Below, piece after piece: positions 35,957 to 46,044 of a DNA stretch of 64,000 bases. A model generated the notes under the pieces. It did not search any database. It saw nothing but the letters and a program-made list of their open reading frames with translations, and was not told the origin of the DNA. The stretch is from assembly GCA_903895195.1 (NCBI GenBank), contig CAITSZ010000046.1, positions 1 to 64,000 of the forward strand, written 5' to 3'. The position numbers and the translations under genes were made by a program. Source of the stretch: an uncultured Chlorobiaceae bacterium. Its GTDB lineage: Bacteria; Bacteroidota; Chlorobiia; Chlorobiales; Chlorobiaceae. Each line of letters begins with the position of its first letter. The stretch's first letter is position 1.

Positions 35957-38900
35957 ATGGCGCTTAATCTCTTTACAAGCAACCGGATGGAAGTTCTGGT
36001 TGATGCTCTGGCTTCAACGCTGCGGGAGCCCCCGGAATCCCCTTTTACAAAGGAGGTGATTGTTGTTCAGAGCAAGGGAATGCAGCGGTGGCTCTCGATG
36101 CAGCTTGCCTCCCGGTATGGCGTTTGGGCCAACGGTCATTATCCGTTTCCGAACGCCATGGTTCAGGAGCTGTTTGAGAAGTTTTTTTCTCCCTCTCCCG
36201 ACTCATCCTCCTTTGCCCCGGAGGTTATGACCTGGAGGATATTGCGGCTTCTCGATGATCTTCTTGATTCAGCACCTTTCGCATCTCTCAATCAATACCT
36301 TGCCGATGACCATAACGGACTGAAGAGGTTTCAGCTTTCAGAAAAAATAGCAGATACCTTTGACCAGTATACGCTCTATCGTTCAGAAATGCTTGGCCGC
36401 TGGGAAAAGGCACTTCCTGAGCCTGCCGAAGAGGCCTGGCAGGCAATACTCTGGCGGCAACTGGCCTTGGGAAATGATGGTCAGCATCGGGGAAAACTGA
36501 AGGAGATATTCTGCTCCGAAAGGGGCTTCAGGGCAGTGGAAATGCATGATGTCCCTGAAAGGATTGCACTTTTCGGCATTTCATATCTCCCGAAATTCCA
36601 TCTTGATATTCTTTCTGCTGTCTCAACCGCGACGGAGGTGAACCTCTTTCTGTTGAGTCCGACACGTGAGTACTGGGGCGACATTATGTCAAAAAAGGCA
36701 AGTGCAAGGCTTTCAGCTTCAGAGCGTCCATTACGGAGTGAAGGAAACCCTCTGCTCGCTTCTCTTGGGACGATTGGTCGTGACTTTTCCGAGATGATAA
36801 TCGACCTTAGTGACGAGGCGTTTATCAATGAGGAGAGCTATGTGGATCCCGGGGAATCAACATTGCTGCATGCCCTGCAGTCAGATATTCTGAAGCTGTC
36901 CGGAACCGGTGAGGATGGCGATAAAAGAGTGCTTGACAGCCTGGACCGCTCTCTCTGGATACACTCCTGCCACAGTCCGCTTCGTGAAATTGAGATTCTG
37001 CATGACAACATTCTCTTTCTGCTCGAACAGCACGGGGAGTTGAGTCCGAGAGATATTGTGGTGATGACGCCTGATATCGAGACCTACTCGCCCTACATTT
37101 CAAGCGTTTTTGGTGGAGGAAGTGACGGTGCTGCCGGACTTGCTTATTCGATTGCCGATCGGCGAATGATGAACGAGGGTGAAATTGCCGGTGCAGTACT
37201 CAAAGTGATCGCTCTTTACGGAAGCCGCTTTCGGGCATCTGAACTCTTTGATCTGCTCGCTTCGCCACCGGTCAGCCGGCGTTTTTCGATGGATGATGAT
37301 GAACTTCAGCGTATACGAGGCTGGATTGAAAAGAGCGGAATCCGCTGGGGAATGGATGAGGGAGATCGCAGTGGCATTGCAATACCAGCTTATCGTGAAA
37401 ACTCCTGGATGGCTGGGCTGGACAGACTGCTGCTTGGATATGCTATGCCTGATGAAAGTCTGCTTTTTAACGGCATTCTCCCCTATGATGACAGTACAGG
37501 TTCTCATGCTGAGACGCTCGGTAAATTTGCAGAGTTCGTGCATACGGTTGATCGTTTTGTTAAACAAATGGCACCCTCACGGTCACTGCATCAGTGGAGC
37601 GCTCAGTTCAACCGGTTGCTGAGTGATTTTATTGCTCCTGATGAGAGTTCTGAACGGGAATATACCGCTATTGCCATGCTTGCGGAGCAGATCACAGCGA
37701 CAGCCTGTTCAGCCGCTTTTACCGGGGATGTGGAGCCTGCCGTTATGATCGCCTTTCTCAGATCACGTCTTGAACTGCAGGAGCAGGGTGTGGGGTTCAT
37801 GACCGGAGGAATTACCTTTTGCGCCATGCTTCCGATGCGGAGCATCCCTTTCAGGGTTGTTGCTCTTATCGGTATGAATGATAGTGCATTCCCCCGACAG
37901 AGTCGACCTCCGGGGTTTGACCTCATTGCAAAAAGCCCTTCCAGGGGAGATAGATCGCTGCGCAATGAGGATCGTTATCTTTTTCTTGAATCCATCCTTT
38001 CTGCTCGTGACTCTCTGTATATCAGCTATGTCGGTCAAAGTATCAGGGATAACAGCGATTTGCCTCCATCGGTGCTTGTCAGTGAGCTGCTTGATGCGGT
38101 TCGAAGGGGATTTTCTCTGCCGGATGTACAACATTCAGTGGAAAAGCATCTGGTGATTCGTCATCGTCTGCAAGCCTTCAATCCCGAATACTTTACTGCA
38201 GACTCTCCGCTTTTCAGCTATTCGGCTGAAAATTACCGGGCACTTGTTGAAAAGGTAAGCAGCACACAAACAATTCGTCCATTTATAGGTGAGTCGTTAA
38301 AGGAGATTCCGGATATGCGTCAAGAGGGATTGACAGAACTATCTCTTGAGCAGCTGATGCGGTTTTACGATAATCCTTCGGCATTCTTTCTTGTGAACAG
38401 GCTTGGCATCAGGATTGAGTCAATGGCACTGCCGCTTGAAGATCGGGAGCATTTTGATCTTGAGGGACTGGAGCTTTACCAGATGAAGCAGGAGATGCTT
38501 GAGTTTGAACTTGAAGGCGGCAATGCAGGGGAGATGCTGCCGTTGTTCAGAAGCCGGGGGATGCTTCCTCCTGCCCGGCATGGAGAGCTGCTTTTCCGGA
38601 AAATTGCTGATGATGTGCAGGCATTTGCGGGCGTTGTTCGACATAATACAGGAATTGAGATACCGCTTCCCCCGCTTGAGATTGACGTTGAAGTCGGCGA
38701 ATTCCGTCTGACCGGTAAGCTTGATAGGCTGTGGCCTCGGCACTTGCTGCACTATCGGTGTGCAAGATTGAAAATGAAGGATCAGATGAGGAGCTGGATT
38801 GAACATCTGGTACTTAATACAGTGACTCATCCGGGGTACCCGCTCGAAACAACTCTGGTTATGGCCGATGAAGTCAGAAGCTTTACAAAATTGCCCGATG

Positions 38901-39175
38901 CCCGCGGCCATCTTGAGAACCTGATGAAACGTTACCGGGAGGGAATGCAGAGGCCTCTGCATTTCTTTCCCCGTTCATCGATGGCTTATGCGGCGAAGGA
39001 CTCTCTTGATGAGGCCCGGAAGATATGGAGGGATTCACCCTTCAATCCGAATCCTGGCGAGGGTTCTGACCCTGCAATCCGTCGCTGTTTCGGTTCAGGG
39101 GAGCCTTTTGATGATGAGTTCTGCCGCCTCTCGGTTGAGCTGCTCAGGCCGATGATAGATAACAGTGCGGAGTGA
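35957..39175 (+). CDS. recC: Exodeoxyribonuclease V subunit gamma
   Basis: A 1072-residue RecC, the chi-scanning subunit of the RecBCD complex. It has the family N-terminus (NLFTSNRMEVLVDALASTL, then VVQSKGMQRWLSMQLA) and the IALFGISYLPKFHLDIL, GGITFCAMLPMRSIPF and LIGMNDSAFPR segments that recur in RecC. No ATPase motif is expected. Length is close to the E. coli protein. recB and recD follow, interrupted by one short foreign-looking gene. Confidence 0.93.
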   Translation: MALNLFTSNRMEVLVDALASTLREPPESPFTKEVIVVQSKGMQRWLSMQLASRYGVWANGHYPFPNAMVQELFEKFFSPSPDSSSFAPEVMTWRILRLLDDLLDSAPFASLNQYLADDHNGLKRFQLSEKIADTFDQYTLYRSEMLGRWEKALPEPAEEAWQAILWRQLALGNDGQHRGKLKEIFCSERGFRAVEMHDVPERIALFGISYLPKFHLDILSAVSTATEVNLFLLSPTREYWGDIMSKKASARLSASERPLRSEGNPLLASLGTIGRDFSEMIIDLSDEAFINEESYVDPGESTLLHALQSDILKLSGTGEDGDKRVLDSLDRSLWIHSCHSPLREIEILHDNILFLLEQHGELSPRDIVVMTPDIETYSPYISSVFGGGSDGAAGLAYSIADRRMMNEGEIAGAVLKVIALYGSRFRASELFDLLASPPVSRRFSMDDDELQRIRGWIEKSGIRWGMDEGDRSGIAIPAYRENSWMAGLDRLLLGYAMPDESLLFNGILPYDDSTGSHAETLGKFAEFVHTVDRFVKQMAPSRSLHQWSAQFNRLLSDFIAPDESSEREYTAIAMLAEQITATACSAAFTGDVEPAVMIAFLRSRLELQEQGVGFMTGGITFCAMLPMRSIPFRVVALIGMNDSAFPRQSRPPGFDLIAKSPSRGDRSLRNEDRYLFLESILSARDSLYISYVGQSIRDNSDLPPSVLVSELLDAVRRGFSLPDVQHSVEKHLVIRHRLQAFNPEYFTADSPLFSYSAENYRALVEKVSSTQTIRPFIGESLKEIPDMRQEGLTELSLEQLMRFYDNPSAFFLVNRLGIRIESMALPLEDREHFDLEGLELYQMKQEMLEFELEGGNAGEMLPLFRSRGMLPPARHGELLFRKIADDVQAFAGVVRHNTGIEIPLPPLEIDVEVGEFRLTGKLDRLWPRHLLHYRCARLKMKDQMRSWIEHLVLNTVTHPGYPLETTLVMADEVRSFTKLPDARGHLENLMKRYREGMQRPLHFFPRSSMAYAAKDSLDEARKIWRDSPFNPNPGEGSDPAIRRCFGSGEPFDDEFCRLSVELLRPMIDNSAE

Positions 39176-39272
39176 TGAGTTCTGAGTGGGATAGATATTT
39201 CCCTTGCGCTCATTATCATATTTTTAGAAGTATAAAGAGATGAGGTGACAGTGCCTGGAAATTTAAACCTAT

Positions 39273-39800
39273 ATGAGGAAGCTGATCATGAGTGAAGAAG
39301 AATCGCTGATTGCTTTTGAAAATATACCCATCCGCCGCCACTTTGATGATGCTACTGAAACCTGGTACTTTTCAATTATTGATGTTGTTGCAGTTCTGAC
39401 AGAGAGCTCTAATCCACGAGATTATTGGTTTAAAATGAAGGTCAGGGTAAAAAGTGAAGATGGGTTTCAGTTGTCGACAAATTGTCGACAACTGAAACTG
39501 AAATCTTCAGATGGTAAAAAATATGCTACAGATTGTGCAAATGTTCAGGGGCTTTTACGGATTATCCAATCAATCCCGTCTCCCAAAGCAGAGCCATTTA
39601 AACAATGGTTGGCCAAAGTGGGCTATGAACGCATTCAAGATATGACGGATCCAGTTCGATCCCTCGATCGGGCCCGTGATTACTGGCAACAACATGGCAG
39701 AAGCGAAAAATGGATACAGCAGCGGATGATGGGTCAGGAAACCCGCAATAATAAAGGGAGCTGTTCTGGTTCAGAAGATTGTGGAGTTGATCGTGCTTAG
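39273..39800 (+). CDS. BRO-N/DinD-like protein, C-terminally truncated
   Basis: A 175-residue protein with the BRO-N antirepressor fold (RRHFDDATETWYFSIIDVVAV, then NPRDYWFKMK) and the conserved RMMGQETRN. Full-length relatives (DinD-like, around 280 residues) continue well beyond this point, whereas here the sequence turns to an unrelated NNKGSCSGSEDCGVDRA tail. DinD of E. coli is SOS-induced and acts on RecA filaments. The gene sits between recC and recB. Degraded GAGTGATGAGTTCTGAGTG repeat-like DNA lies just upstream. Confidence 0.75.
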   Translation: MRKLIMSEEESLIAFENIPIRRHFDDATETWYFSIIDVVAVLTESSNPRDYWFKMKVRVKSEDGFQLSTNCRQLKLKSSDGKKYATDCANVQGLLRIIQSIPSPKAEPFKQWLAKVGYERIQDMTDPVRSLDRARDYWQQHGRSEKWIQQRMMGQETRNNKGSCSGSEDCGVDRA

Positions 39801-39815
39801 GGCTGAGGGGGGTGG

Positions 39816-42800
39816 ATGGAACGACTGAACCATGCCTCTGTTGAGCTGGCGGGGATGAATTTGATTGAGGCCAGTGCAGGAACAGGCAAAACTTATGCTA
39901 TTGCCTCTCTTTATCTTCGCCTGCTTGTGGAGAAGGGGCTTCGGCCTGAAGAGATTCTTGTTGTAACCTATACCGAGGCAGCGACCAAAGAGCTGCGTGC
40001 AAAAATCCGCAGCCGGATAAGGGAAGCGCTCGATGTTATAGAGGGCTCGATAACGGAAGATGCTTTTCTTCTTTCTTTCTCAGAGAAAGCTCGGCTCTCT
40101 GGCATTGCGGGCGTTAAGGATATTCTTGAGCGGGCACTCGGAGATTTTGATACAGCTTCGATTTATACCATTCACGGCTTTTGTCTGAGAGCACTGCAGG
40201 ATAATGTTTTTGAAACCGGATCGCTCTACGACACGGAGTTGATTAAAGATCAGAGGGCACTGCTTCAGGAGCTTCTTGATGATTTCTGGAGGATTCACTT
40301 TTTTACTGATTCTGCGCCTCTGCTCACTTATGCTCTTCAGAATAAAGCGCCAGAATTGTTCGCCTCTCTCCTTAAGGAGCTTCAGGCCGGTTCAGCTGTC
40401 AAGGTCATTCCTGAATTCAGTGCCGATGCTGTTGCTGTGCTTGAAGCTCTATGCCTCAATGCTGGGAAAGAGATAGCGGAGATGTGGCAAAATTCGAAGG
40501 AGTCCGTACAGGAGGTTATGAGGAGTGACAAAGGACTGGGGAGAGCTGCAGAGTCATATCGGCTTGACCTTATTGAGCCGCTTTTTCTGCTGATGGATGC
40601 TTTTGTTGCAGAAGGCAATCCTTTCGATCTTTTCAAGGGCTTTGCAAAGTTCACCCGTTCCTCTATTGCAAAAGGAACTAAACCAAAAAGCTCCCCGCCC
40701 GTTCACCCCTTTTTCGGACTCTGTGAAACACTTTATGCCGGTATGGAGCAGCGGTTTCTCGCTTTGCAGGCCGAACTTGTAAGCTTTTACCGCAACAATC
40801 TTCCGATTCTCAAACAGGCTGGAAACGTACGGTTTTTCAATGATCTTCTTGACGATCTCCTTCATGCGCTTGTGTCGAAAAGCGGGGGAGAGGCGCTCGC
40901 CCTTCTGCTCCGGAAAAAATATGGCGCAGCTTTGATTGATGAGTTCCAGGATACTGATCCGGTACAGTATGAAATTTTCCGAACGATATATTCCGGATCT
41001 GATGCACCCCTTTTTCTGATAGGTGATCCAAAACAGGCTATCTACAGCTTCCGTGGGGCCGATATTTTTGCCTATATGAGCGCTGCACGCGAAACAGGAA
41101 AAGAGAAGCGCTTTACCTTAGCCGAAAACTGGCGCTCCACACCCCGGCTGCTTAAAGCTTTTAACATCCTGTTTGATCAAAAGAAAAATCCTTTTCTCTT
41201 TGAAGGTATCGCCTATCATGCGCTGAATGCCGGAAGCACTAAAGTGGGTGAACTTCTGGAAGATAGAGTGTTGGCGCCCCTTCAGCTCTGGTTCATGGAT
41301 GCTTGTGACGGCAAGAGTGGTGCAATGACGGTAGATGATGCCGGCACGTTTGCTTCTCGAGCTGTAGCCAATGAAATATGCCGGCTTTTGCAGGATGTCC
41401 GGATAGCTGAGGAGTCTGGCCAACGGAATGTTAAGGCGGGAGATATTGCCGTTATTGTGCGGACACATCGACAGGCTGGAATTGTGTCGAATGCTCTCAA
41501 GGCAAGGGGCATTGCCGGGGTGATGCAGAGCGATATGAGCATATTTGCCTCAGCGGAGGCCATGGAGGTTAGTATCCTTCTTTCGGCCCTGTGTGATCCT
41601 GGAAACGAGACGAAGGTGCGCTCAGCACTGGTGACCGATATTCTTGGCCGATCGGGCAACGATATTGCGGATTTGATTGATGATGAAGAGAGGTGGATAG
41701 AGTGCCTGAAGAATTTCCGGCACTATCATCATTGTTGGGTTGAACGGGGATTTATGGTGATGATTCGGGAGCTGATGGCTGCGGAAGGGGTTCGGGGGCG
41801 CATGTTGAGCTTGCCGGATCGCTCAGGTGAACGCAGGTTGACGAATCTCCTGCACTGTTTTGAACTGCTGCACAATGAGGATCATGAGCAGAGGCTAGGG
41901 ATGGAAGGGCTTGCCGCATGGTTTGGCGAAAGAATTGGCGCCGCCGATGTTGCCGATGAGTACCAGATACGTCTTGAAACAGATGAAGCTGCGGTAAAAA
42001 TTGTTACAGTCCATGTCAGTAAAGGACTGCAGTACCCGATAGTCTTTGCTCCTTTTCTGTGGGGAAAAGTAAGCAACAGAGGAAATGTGGTGATGTTTCA
42101 TGATGAGGAGTGGCAGCTCGTCAAGGATTTCGGGTCAGGCGAGTTTGCCCCTCACCAGTTGGCTTCGCTAAAAGAGACGCTTGCTGAAAGCCTCAGACTG
42201 CTTTACGTCGCTTTGACCAGAGCAAGGAATAGATGTTATCTGTTAACCACTAAAACAGGTGCGGATATATCGCCGATCAACTATCTTTTTCATGCCTCTC
42301 CTGAAGTAAGGGCGGCAGAAAATCAGGCATCTCTTCTTGCCGGAGTGGCGAAGAGCATAACGGCAGAGACCATGACGCGCCATCTGCAGGAACTGGCAGA
42401 CAGCTCTGATGGGTCAATCTCATTTGAGCGGTTGAACAGTGAAAGTATTGCGGCTGCCCAGGCTCGTTTTGATCTTCCGTCAACGCCGAAGGTTTTTTTG
42501 CCCCGGTTGCGAACATTCACCGGGACTATCGACACCAGCTGGAGGGTATCAAGCTTCACTTCGTTCAGCCGGAATGAACAGAAACATGCTTCAAAACATG
42601 CTGAACTGCCCGACAGAGATGAGGCAAGGGGTGAAAATATCACACCGCGGGCAGTTGATGAAGGGAACACTATTTTCAGCTTTCCGCGAGGTGCGCAGGC
42701 GGGAATATTCATGCACTGGATTTTTGAAAAACTTGATTTTGCCTCTCCTTCGCAGGACAGCGTGCTTGATCTTGCTGAAAAAGGGCTTGAGCGCTTCAGT

Positions 42801-43418
42801 TACCCGAAGGAGTGGCTGCCCTCCATTACAACTATGGTTCATAACGTTCTCTCGACAACACTCGCATCAGCGGAAAAAACCTTTACCCTCGGCAGCTTAC
42901 GTCCTGAAAGCTGGATAACGGAATTGGAGTTTTTCTTTCCGCTCCGGCTTGTCTCGTCGCCTCGGCTCGGTGAGGCACTTGCGCGTCATGGCGTTTTTTC
43001 GGGAGGTGTTGATACTATTGCCGCACATGCCGGAAAATTGCAGTTCAAAGCGGTGAAGGGTATGCTGATGGGATTTATCGATATGGTGTTCGAGCGAGAA
43101 GGCAAATACTACCTTGTTGACTGGAAATCAAACCACCTTGGCAATACGATAGAGAATTACGGACAGGAGGCCATGAAAGATGCAATGGGAAATAATCTTT
43201 ATGCTCTTCAGTACCTTCTCTATACTGTGGCGCTTAACCGTTACCTCTCCCTGAGGGTGAAAAACTATCGCTACGCCACCCATTTCGGAGGGGTAATCTA
43301 TGTTTTTCTGCGTGGGGCAAGCATGGAGATGGGCGAAACAACAGGCTTTTGCCGTGATCGTCCTTCAGAAGAGCTTATTTTGGAGTTGACGCAACTGCTT
43401 ATAGATGAGGAAGGATAA
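39816..43418 (+). CDS. recB: Exodeoxyribonuclease V subunit beta
   Basis: A 1200-residue RecB. Superfamily 1 helicase motifs are intact: EASAGTGKTYAIASLYLRLL (Walker A), ALIDEFQDTDPVQYEIF (motif II), LIGDPKQAIYSFRGAD (motif III) and LYVALTRARNRCYLL (motif VI). The C-terminal nuclease domain has MGFIDMVFEREGKYYLVDWKS, the catalytic D...D-W-K set. It provides the 3' to 5' helicase and the nuclease of RecBCD. The stop overlaps the recD start by 14 bp. Confidence 0.95.
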   Translation: MERLNHASVELAGMNLIEASAGTGKTYAIASLYLRLLVEKGLRPEEILVVTYTEAATKELRAKIRSRIREALDVIEGSITEDAFLLSFSEKARLSGIAGVKDILERALGDFDTASIYTIHGFCLRALQDNVFETGSLYDTELIKDQRALLQELLDDFWRIHFFTDSAPLLTYALQNKAPELFASLLKELQAGSAVKVIPEFSADAVAVLEALCLNAGKEIAEMWQNSKESVQEVMRSDKGLGRAAESYRLDLIEPLFLLMDAFVAEGNPFDLFKGFAKFTRSSIAKGTKPKSSPPVHPFFGLCETLYAGMEQRFLALQAELVSFYRNNLPILKQAGNVRFFNDLLDDLLHALVSKSGGEALALLLRKKYGAALIDEFQDTDPVQYEIFRTIYSGSDAPLFLIGDPKQAIYSFRGADIFAYMSAARETGKEKRFTLAENWRSTPRLLKAFNILFDQKKNPFLFEGIAYHALNAGSTKVGELLEDRVLAPLQLWFMDACDGKSGAMTVDDAGTFASRAVANEICRLLQDVRIAEESGQRNVKAGDIAVIVRTHRQAGIVSNALKARGIAGVMQSDMSIFASAEAMEVSILLSALCDPGNETKVRSALVTDILGRSGNDIADLIDDEERWIECLKNFRHYHHCWVERGFMVMIRELMAAEGVRGRMLSLPDRSGERRLTNLLHCFELLHNEDHEQRLGMEGLAAWFGERIGAADVADEYQIRLETDEAAVKIVTVHVSKGLQYPIVFAPFLWGKVSNRGNVVMFHDEEWQLVKDFGSGEFAPHQLASLKETLAESLRLLYVALTRARNRCYLLTTKTGADISPINYLFHASPEVRAAENQASLLAGVAKSITAETMTRHLQELADSSDGSISFERLNSESIAAAQARFDLPSTPKVFLPRLRTFTGTIDTSWRVSSFTSFSRNEQKHASKHAELPDRDEARGENITPRAVDEGNTIFSFPRGAQAGIFMHWIFEKLDFASPSQDSVLDLAEKGLERFSYPKEWLPSITTMVHNVLSTTLASAEKTFTLGSLRPESWITELEFFFPLRLVSSPRLGEALARHGVFSGGVDTIAAHAGKLQFKAVKGMLMGFIDMVFEREGKYYLVDWKSNHLGNTIENYGQEAMKDAMGNNLYALQYLLYTVALNRYLSLRVKNYRYATHFGGVIYVFLRGASMEMGETTGFCRDRPSEELILELTQLLIDEEG

Positions 43419-45177
43419 CATGGCCATACTGATTCAGGAGCGTGCCATTGACCGGCAGTTCGCAGCATTTATTTGCAGAGAGAGCGGCGGCACCTCCAAT
43501 GATCTGTTCCGTCTGCTTGTCTCTCTGGCGAGCAGAGCCGTTGGAGAGGGGAATAGCTGTCTTGCTCTGGCCGAATGCGCAGGGCAGACGCTGTCACTGG
43601 ATGGAAAAGAGATTGCTGTGCCGGTGGTTGATGCTCTTGAGGCATTACTCAGAACTATGCCTACAGTTGGATGGCCGGGTCAGCAGCGGCCTCTTGTGCT
43701 GGATGTGTGCAATCGATTGTATCTTTATCGATACTGGCGTTATGAACAGGAGCTTGCCCGAAACATTCTTCACAAAGCCTCATCGCTCAATGAGGGCATT
43801 GATGAGGCAATCCTGCAGGAGGGTCTTGAGCGACTTTTCCCGGGTTGTGAGGGTGAAAAGAGTGATCGCCAGAAGGAGGCTGCTTCAATGGCGCTGCATA
43901 AGCAGTTTTCGGTTATTTCAGGAGGGCCCGGCACAGGAAAAACATCGACGGTTGTCAGGATTCTTGCGCTGCTGCTTGAGCAGAATGATGGCCGTAGGCA
44001 AAAGATTGCCATGACCACCCCGACAGGCAAGGCCGCTGCACGCCTGAAAGCATCTGTTAATGATATGAGGCCGACTCTTGCGTGTTCAGAAGAGATAAAG
44101 GCCGCAATACCTGACAGTGTCGTGACGATTCAGCGTCTGCTTGGCGCTCTTTCAGGATCATCCCGTTTTCGTCATTCATCAAAAAATCCGCTGCCGTTTG
44201 ATACTGTTATTGTTGATGAGGCATCTATGATTGCGTTGCCTCTCATGACCGCTCTCGTTGGAGCTCTCAAGCCTTCTGCCCGGCTAATTCTTTTGGGCGA
44301 CAAGGATCAGCTTGCTTCCGTGGAAGCGGGCGCAGTCCTTGGTGATATCTGCAGCGCAGGTGAGGAGGGGAGCGAGGCTTCGCTACTGAGTGGTTCACTG
44401 ATAAAACTTGAAAAAAACTACAGGTTTCAGGGTGAAAGCGGTATTGGCGAAATAAGCAGGGCGGTTAATGCCGGATTTGACCGGGATGCATTGGCGTTGC
44501 TGAAAGGTGAAAGACTGAATGGTATTGCCTGGCAGGATCTTCCGTCACGGGAGGAGCTGAGAGGGTTACTGAAGGAGAAAGTGCTTGAAGGATATCAAAG
44601 ATATCTTGCTGCTGAATCAGCTTCGGTGGCCCTGGAGCGTTTCGGAGGGTTCCGTGTTCTCTGTGCCTTGCGGGATGGACCTTACGGAGTATCAGGTCTT
44701 AACAGCACGGTTGAAACTATTCTTGCAAGAGGATGTTTGATTGATCCCCAGAGCAGTGTGTACCGGGGGCGTCCAATACTTGTAACCGTCAATGACTATG
44801 CAATGCGGCTTTTCAATGGCGATACAGGTCTGCTTTTTCCTGATCCTGATCGCGGGGGAGCACTCATGGCTTTTTTCCCTGCTCCCGATGGCGGAATGCG
44901 CAGCATCATGCCCGAGCGGCTTCCCCAGCATGAAACTGCATTTGCCATGACTATCCATAAAAGCCAGGGCTCGGAATTTAAGCGTGTAGTGATGGTTCTG
45001 CCTCCGGCGGACAGTGATGTTCTCACAAGGGAGCTGATCTATACCGGTATAACGAGAGCTAAAGAGAGTGTTGAAATCTGGGCCGGTGAAGATGTGTTTT
45101 GCCGTGCTGTCAGGAAAAAGACAGCACGGCATTCTGGTCTCAGGGATGCGTTGTTTATTTCAAATTCACGGTCATAA
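43405..45177 (+). CDS. recD: Exodeoxyribonuclease V subunit alpha
   Basis: A 590-residue RecD, the 5' to 3' SF1B helicase. Walker A is SGGPGTGKTSTVVRIL, motif II is TVIVDEASMIALPL, motif III LLGDKDQLASVEAGAVLGD and the C-terminal motif AMTIHKSQGSEFKRV. It begins inside the end of recB, and its stop overlaps the 3' end of the convergent cytochrome gene by 23 bp. The codon at 43405 is upstream of the ATG at 43420 that begins MAILIQERAID; the latter could be the true start. Confidence 0.95.
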   Translation: MRKDNMAILIQERAIDRQFAAFICRESGGTSNDLFRLLVSLASRAVGEGNSCLALAECAGQTLSLDGKEIAVPVVDALEALLRTMPTVGWPGQQRPLVLDVCNRLYLYRYWRYEQELARNILHKASSLNEGIDEAILQEGLERLFPGCEGEKSDRQKEAASMALHKQFSVISGGPGTGKTSTVVRILALLLEQNDGRRQKIAMTTPTGKAAARLKASVNDMRPTLACSEEIKAAIPDSVVTIQRLLGALSGSSRFRHSSKNPLPFDTVIVDEASMIALPLMTALVGALKPSARLILLGDKDQLASVEAGAVLGDICSAGEEGSEASLLSGSLIKLEKNYRFQGESGIGEISRAVNAGFDRDALALLKGERLNGIAWQDLPSREELRGLLKEKVLEGYQRYLAAESASVALERFGGFRVLCALRDGPYGVSGLNSTVETILARGCLIDPQSSVYRGRPILVTVNDYAMRLFNGDTGLLFPDPDRGGALMAFFPAPDGGMRSIMPERLPQHETAFAMTIHKSQGSEFKRVVMVLPPADSDVLTRELIYTGITRAKESVEIWAGEDVFCRAVRKKTARHSGLRDALFISNSRS

Positions 45178-45541
45178 AGTCAACGGCATTGGCTACCTCT
45201 TCATTGGTCAGGGTATCGTTGCCGCCTTTTGGAGGCATGACTCCGGTTTTCCCTTCATACCCTTCAATTGATTTCTTTACCATAGCGGCGATGCCTGGTG
45301 TAATCCGCTCACGCCACGCGTCCTTGTCTCCAGGTTTTGGAGCTCCTGATACACCGCTGTCATGGCAGCCGGCACAATTTGATTCGTAGATTTTTTTGCC
45401 TGTTTCTATTTTCTGTTCAGCTAAAGCCTCGGCCTTGGATTCCAGAGCCTCATCAGAAGGCGGAAGTTTTTCAGGGCTGCAGGCACCGAGGGAAATAAGT
45501 CCGACGATAAAAAAAGCAGGTACAAATAATTTCATTGTCAT
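45155..45541 (-). CDS. Membrane-anchored small cytochrome c
   Basis: A 128-residue protein with a lipoprotein-type signal (ISLGACS) followed by a cytochrome c domain: heme motif CAGCH near residue 57 and the axial Met in GVMPPKGGND. It resembles c5-type/c-555-like cytochromes of green sulfur bacteria that carry electrons on the outer face of the membrane. It may be attached by lipid at the cysteine. It is convergent with recD and not in an obvious operon. Confidence 0.88.
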   Translation of the reverse strand: MTMKLFVPAFFIVGLISLGACSPEKLPPSDEALESKAEALAEQKIETGKKIYESNCAGCHDSGVSGAPKPGDKDAWRERITPGIAAMVKKSIEGYEGKTGVMPPKGGNDTLTNEEVANAVDFMTVNLK

Positions 45542-45603
45542 CGTCGTGATGCAGTATGGTTATTGGGGTTGGCAATAATCTTTCTGTGACTTACAGTTGC
45601 AAA

Positions 45604-45783
45604 TTATTTCTTTGGCTCCCAGAAACAACGCTTAGGGGAGACAATTAGCTCCTCATCTTTCAGCGCTTTCAAAGCCTTGTCCACCTCTTTGCGATCCAGT
45701 CCGCTAATTTCGGTAATCCGGCCTGCATTGAGAGGGGTTCCTTCTTTTTTCATTACATCAAGAATGGTGTTTTTTACGCTCAT
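45604..45783 (-). CDS. Small winged-helix protein (59 residues)
   Basis: A 59-residue frame: [19 protein letters not shown], then [27 protein letters not shown] and a short [12 protein letters not shown] end. The helix-turn-helix followed by a beta-wing matches a MarR/LexA-like winged-helix fold reduced to its minimum. Relatives occur as stand-alone transcription-factor-like proteins. It is divergent from the binding-protein gene at 46045, with a 260 bp gap. Target unknown. Confidence 0.75.
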   Translation of the reverse strand: MSVKNTILDVMKKEGTPLNAGRITEISGLDRKEVDKALKALKDEELIVSPKRCFWEPKK

Positions 45784-46044
45784 TTTCCCTCCAGATTTAA
45801 GATGTCATTTTTTTATAATTCGGTTAATGTACATAATTTTCAGTTATAACGAGAGCATCACCGATAATATCAAAAGGGTATCTTCGTCTTTTCTGTAAAA
45901 TATTTGAAAACTCTGATTACGTTGATTGCGGATTATTTTGTTGTAAATTAAATCTCGTGACAGTTTTTTTATATCTCATGGAATAGGCCGTTTTTAAGTA
46001 GAACTCAGCAGTGTCAATAACTCAAACATCAGGAGTAACAGCAT

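Noticed and set aside
39816-45177. AddAB-type helicase-nuclease
   Set aside because: Three genes with RecC, RecB and RecD motifs, including a separate SF1B RecD helicase, fit RecBCD and not AddAB.
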